Source of the DNA: Chromera velia
Lineage: Eukaryota; Sar; Chromeraceae
Assembly (NCBI GenBank): GCA_018398765.1
Contig: JAHBMJ010002470.1
Location: forward strand, 1 to 18,550
Reading direction: 5' to 3'
DNA: 18,550 nt
A program made the position numbers and the translations under genes. Of this stretch, positions 18,440 to 18,550 are shown piece by piece. Each line of letters begins with the position of its first letter. Positions within the stretch are counted from its first letter, which is position 1. A model generated the notes under the pieces. The model did not search any database and was not told the DNA's origin. It saw only the letters and a program-made list of their open reading frames with translations.

Positions 18440-18550
18440 TTACCTCCCTCCGAAACCAGGCCTCCCCCCTGGCCCCCGTCTGTGGTGTTGCGACTCCTTG
18501 ATCACCATCTTTCGGGCATATGCTCTCGCAAAGTGGAGCATCTGTGGGGC
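18440..18550 (-). CDS. C-terminal end of a gag-like ORF (partial, enters from the right)
   Basis: A frame enters from the window edge and ends at a TAA (18442-18440), giving 36 residues. The last part is Arg/Gly/Pro-rich (HHRRGPGGRPGFGGR), as in nucleic-acid-binding tails of Gag proteins, preceded by FARAYARKMVIKE. The position upstream of RT on the same strand fits ORF1 of a DIRS/Ngaro element. Too little is visible to confirm the family. Confidence 0.45.
   Translation of the reverse strand, partial: APQMLHFARAYARKMVIKESQHHRRGPGGRPGFGGR

Larger units (their letters stand above)
12130..18550 (-). mobile_element. DIRS/Ngaro-type tyrosine-recombinase retrotransposon (5' end beyond window)
   Basis: On the minus strand the order is the end of a glycine/arginine-rich gag-like ORF, reverse transcriptase, RNase H, a tyrosine recombinase, then a B1-A2-B2 split direct repeat. 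This gene order and the split repeat are the hallmarks of the YR-retrotransposons (DIRS, Ngaro, PAT). They integrate through a circular intermediate by recombination rather than by an integrase. The 3' end is placed at 12130, the end of the outer B repeat. The A1 repeat and most of gag should lie beyond 18550. The copy is damaged: frameshift near 17205-17215, three in-frame TAG codons, and a replaced catalytic arginine in the recombinase. I found no DIRS-type methyltransferase domain. Confidence 0.8.

Overview
The window looks like nuclear DNA of a GC-balanced unicellular eukaryote. Genes are split by GT-AG introns, introns are loaded with (TG)n and CT-rich microsatellites, and TGCATGCA words are frequent in introns and the promoter region. 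Together with the retroelement types, this suggests an alveolate, most likely a chromerid such as Chromera velia. That assignment is inference, not proof. I saw no rRNA, tRNA, CRISPR or bacterial operon.

Layout, left to right. (1) Positions 1-2000 hold the 3' end of a Ty3/gypsy chromovirus: integrase C-terminus, chromodomain, polypurine tract and the start of the 3' LTR. A piece of 602 bp has been duplicated in inverted orientation, with arms at 232-833 and 1139-1740 around a 305 bp spacer. (2) At 2421-3471, minus strand, a four-exon gene encodes a 136-residue protein whose C-terminal motif resembles that of a ciliary microtubule-inner-protein family. (3) A 634 bp divergent promoter region rich in TGCATG words separates it from a three-exon NSUN2-type tRNA/mRNA m5C methyltransferase at 4106-7292, plus strand. 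The exon joins of this gene are well supported by the family alignment. (4) A convergent gene on the minus strand, 8005-11584, is a five-exon, signal-anchored GT31/Fringe-like glycosyltransferase. (5) From 12130 to beyond the right edge lies a minus-strand tyrosine-recombinase retrotransposon of the DIRS/Ngaro type. In its transcriptional order it has the end of a gag-like ORF, reverse transcriptase, RNase H, tyrosine recombinase, then a B1-A2-B2 split direct repeat that defines its 3' end. The RT/RNase H frame is broken by one frameshift and three TAG codons, and the recombinase lacks its second catalytic arginine, so this copy looks inactive.

The three host genes are unrelated in function: a possible axonemal part, RNA modification and protein O-glycosylation. 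Features common to the window are a TGCAG 3' splice motif (8 of 9 inferred acceptors), several GTCAG donors, and intronic microsatellites that are always TG- or pyrimidine-rich on the sense strand. All exon joins were made by eye from frame, splice dinucleotides and family similarity. No computation was run.
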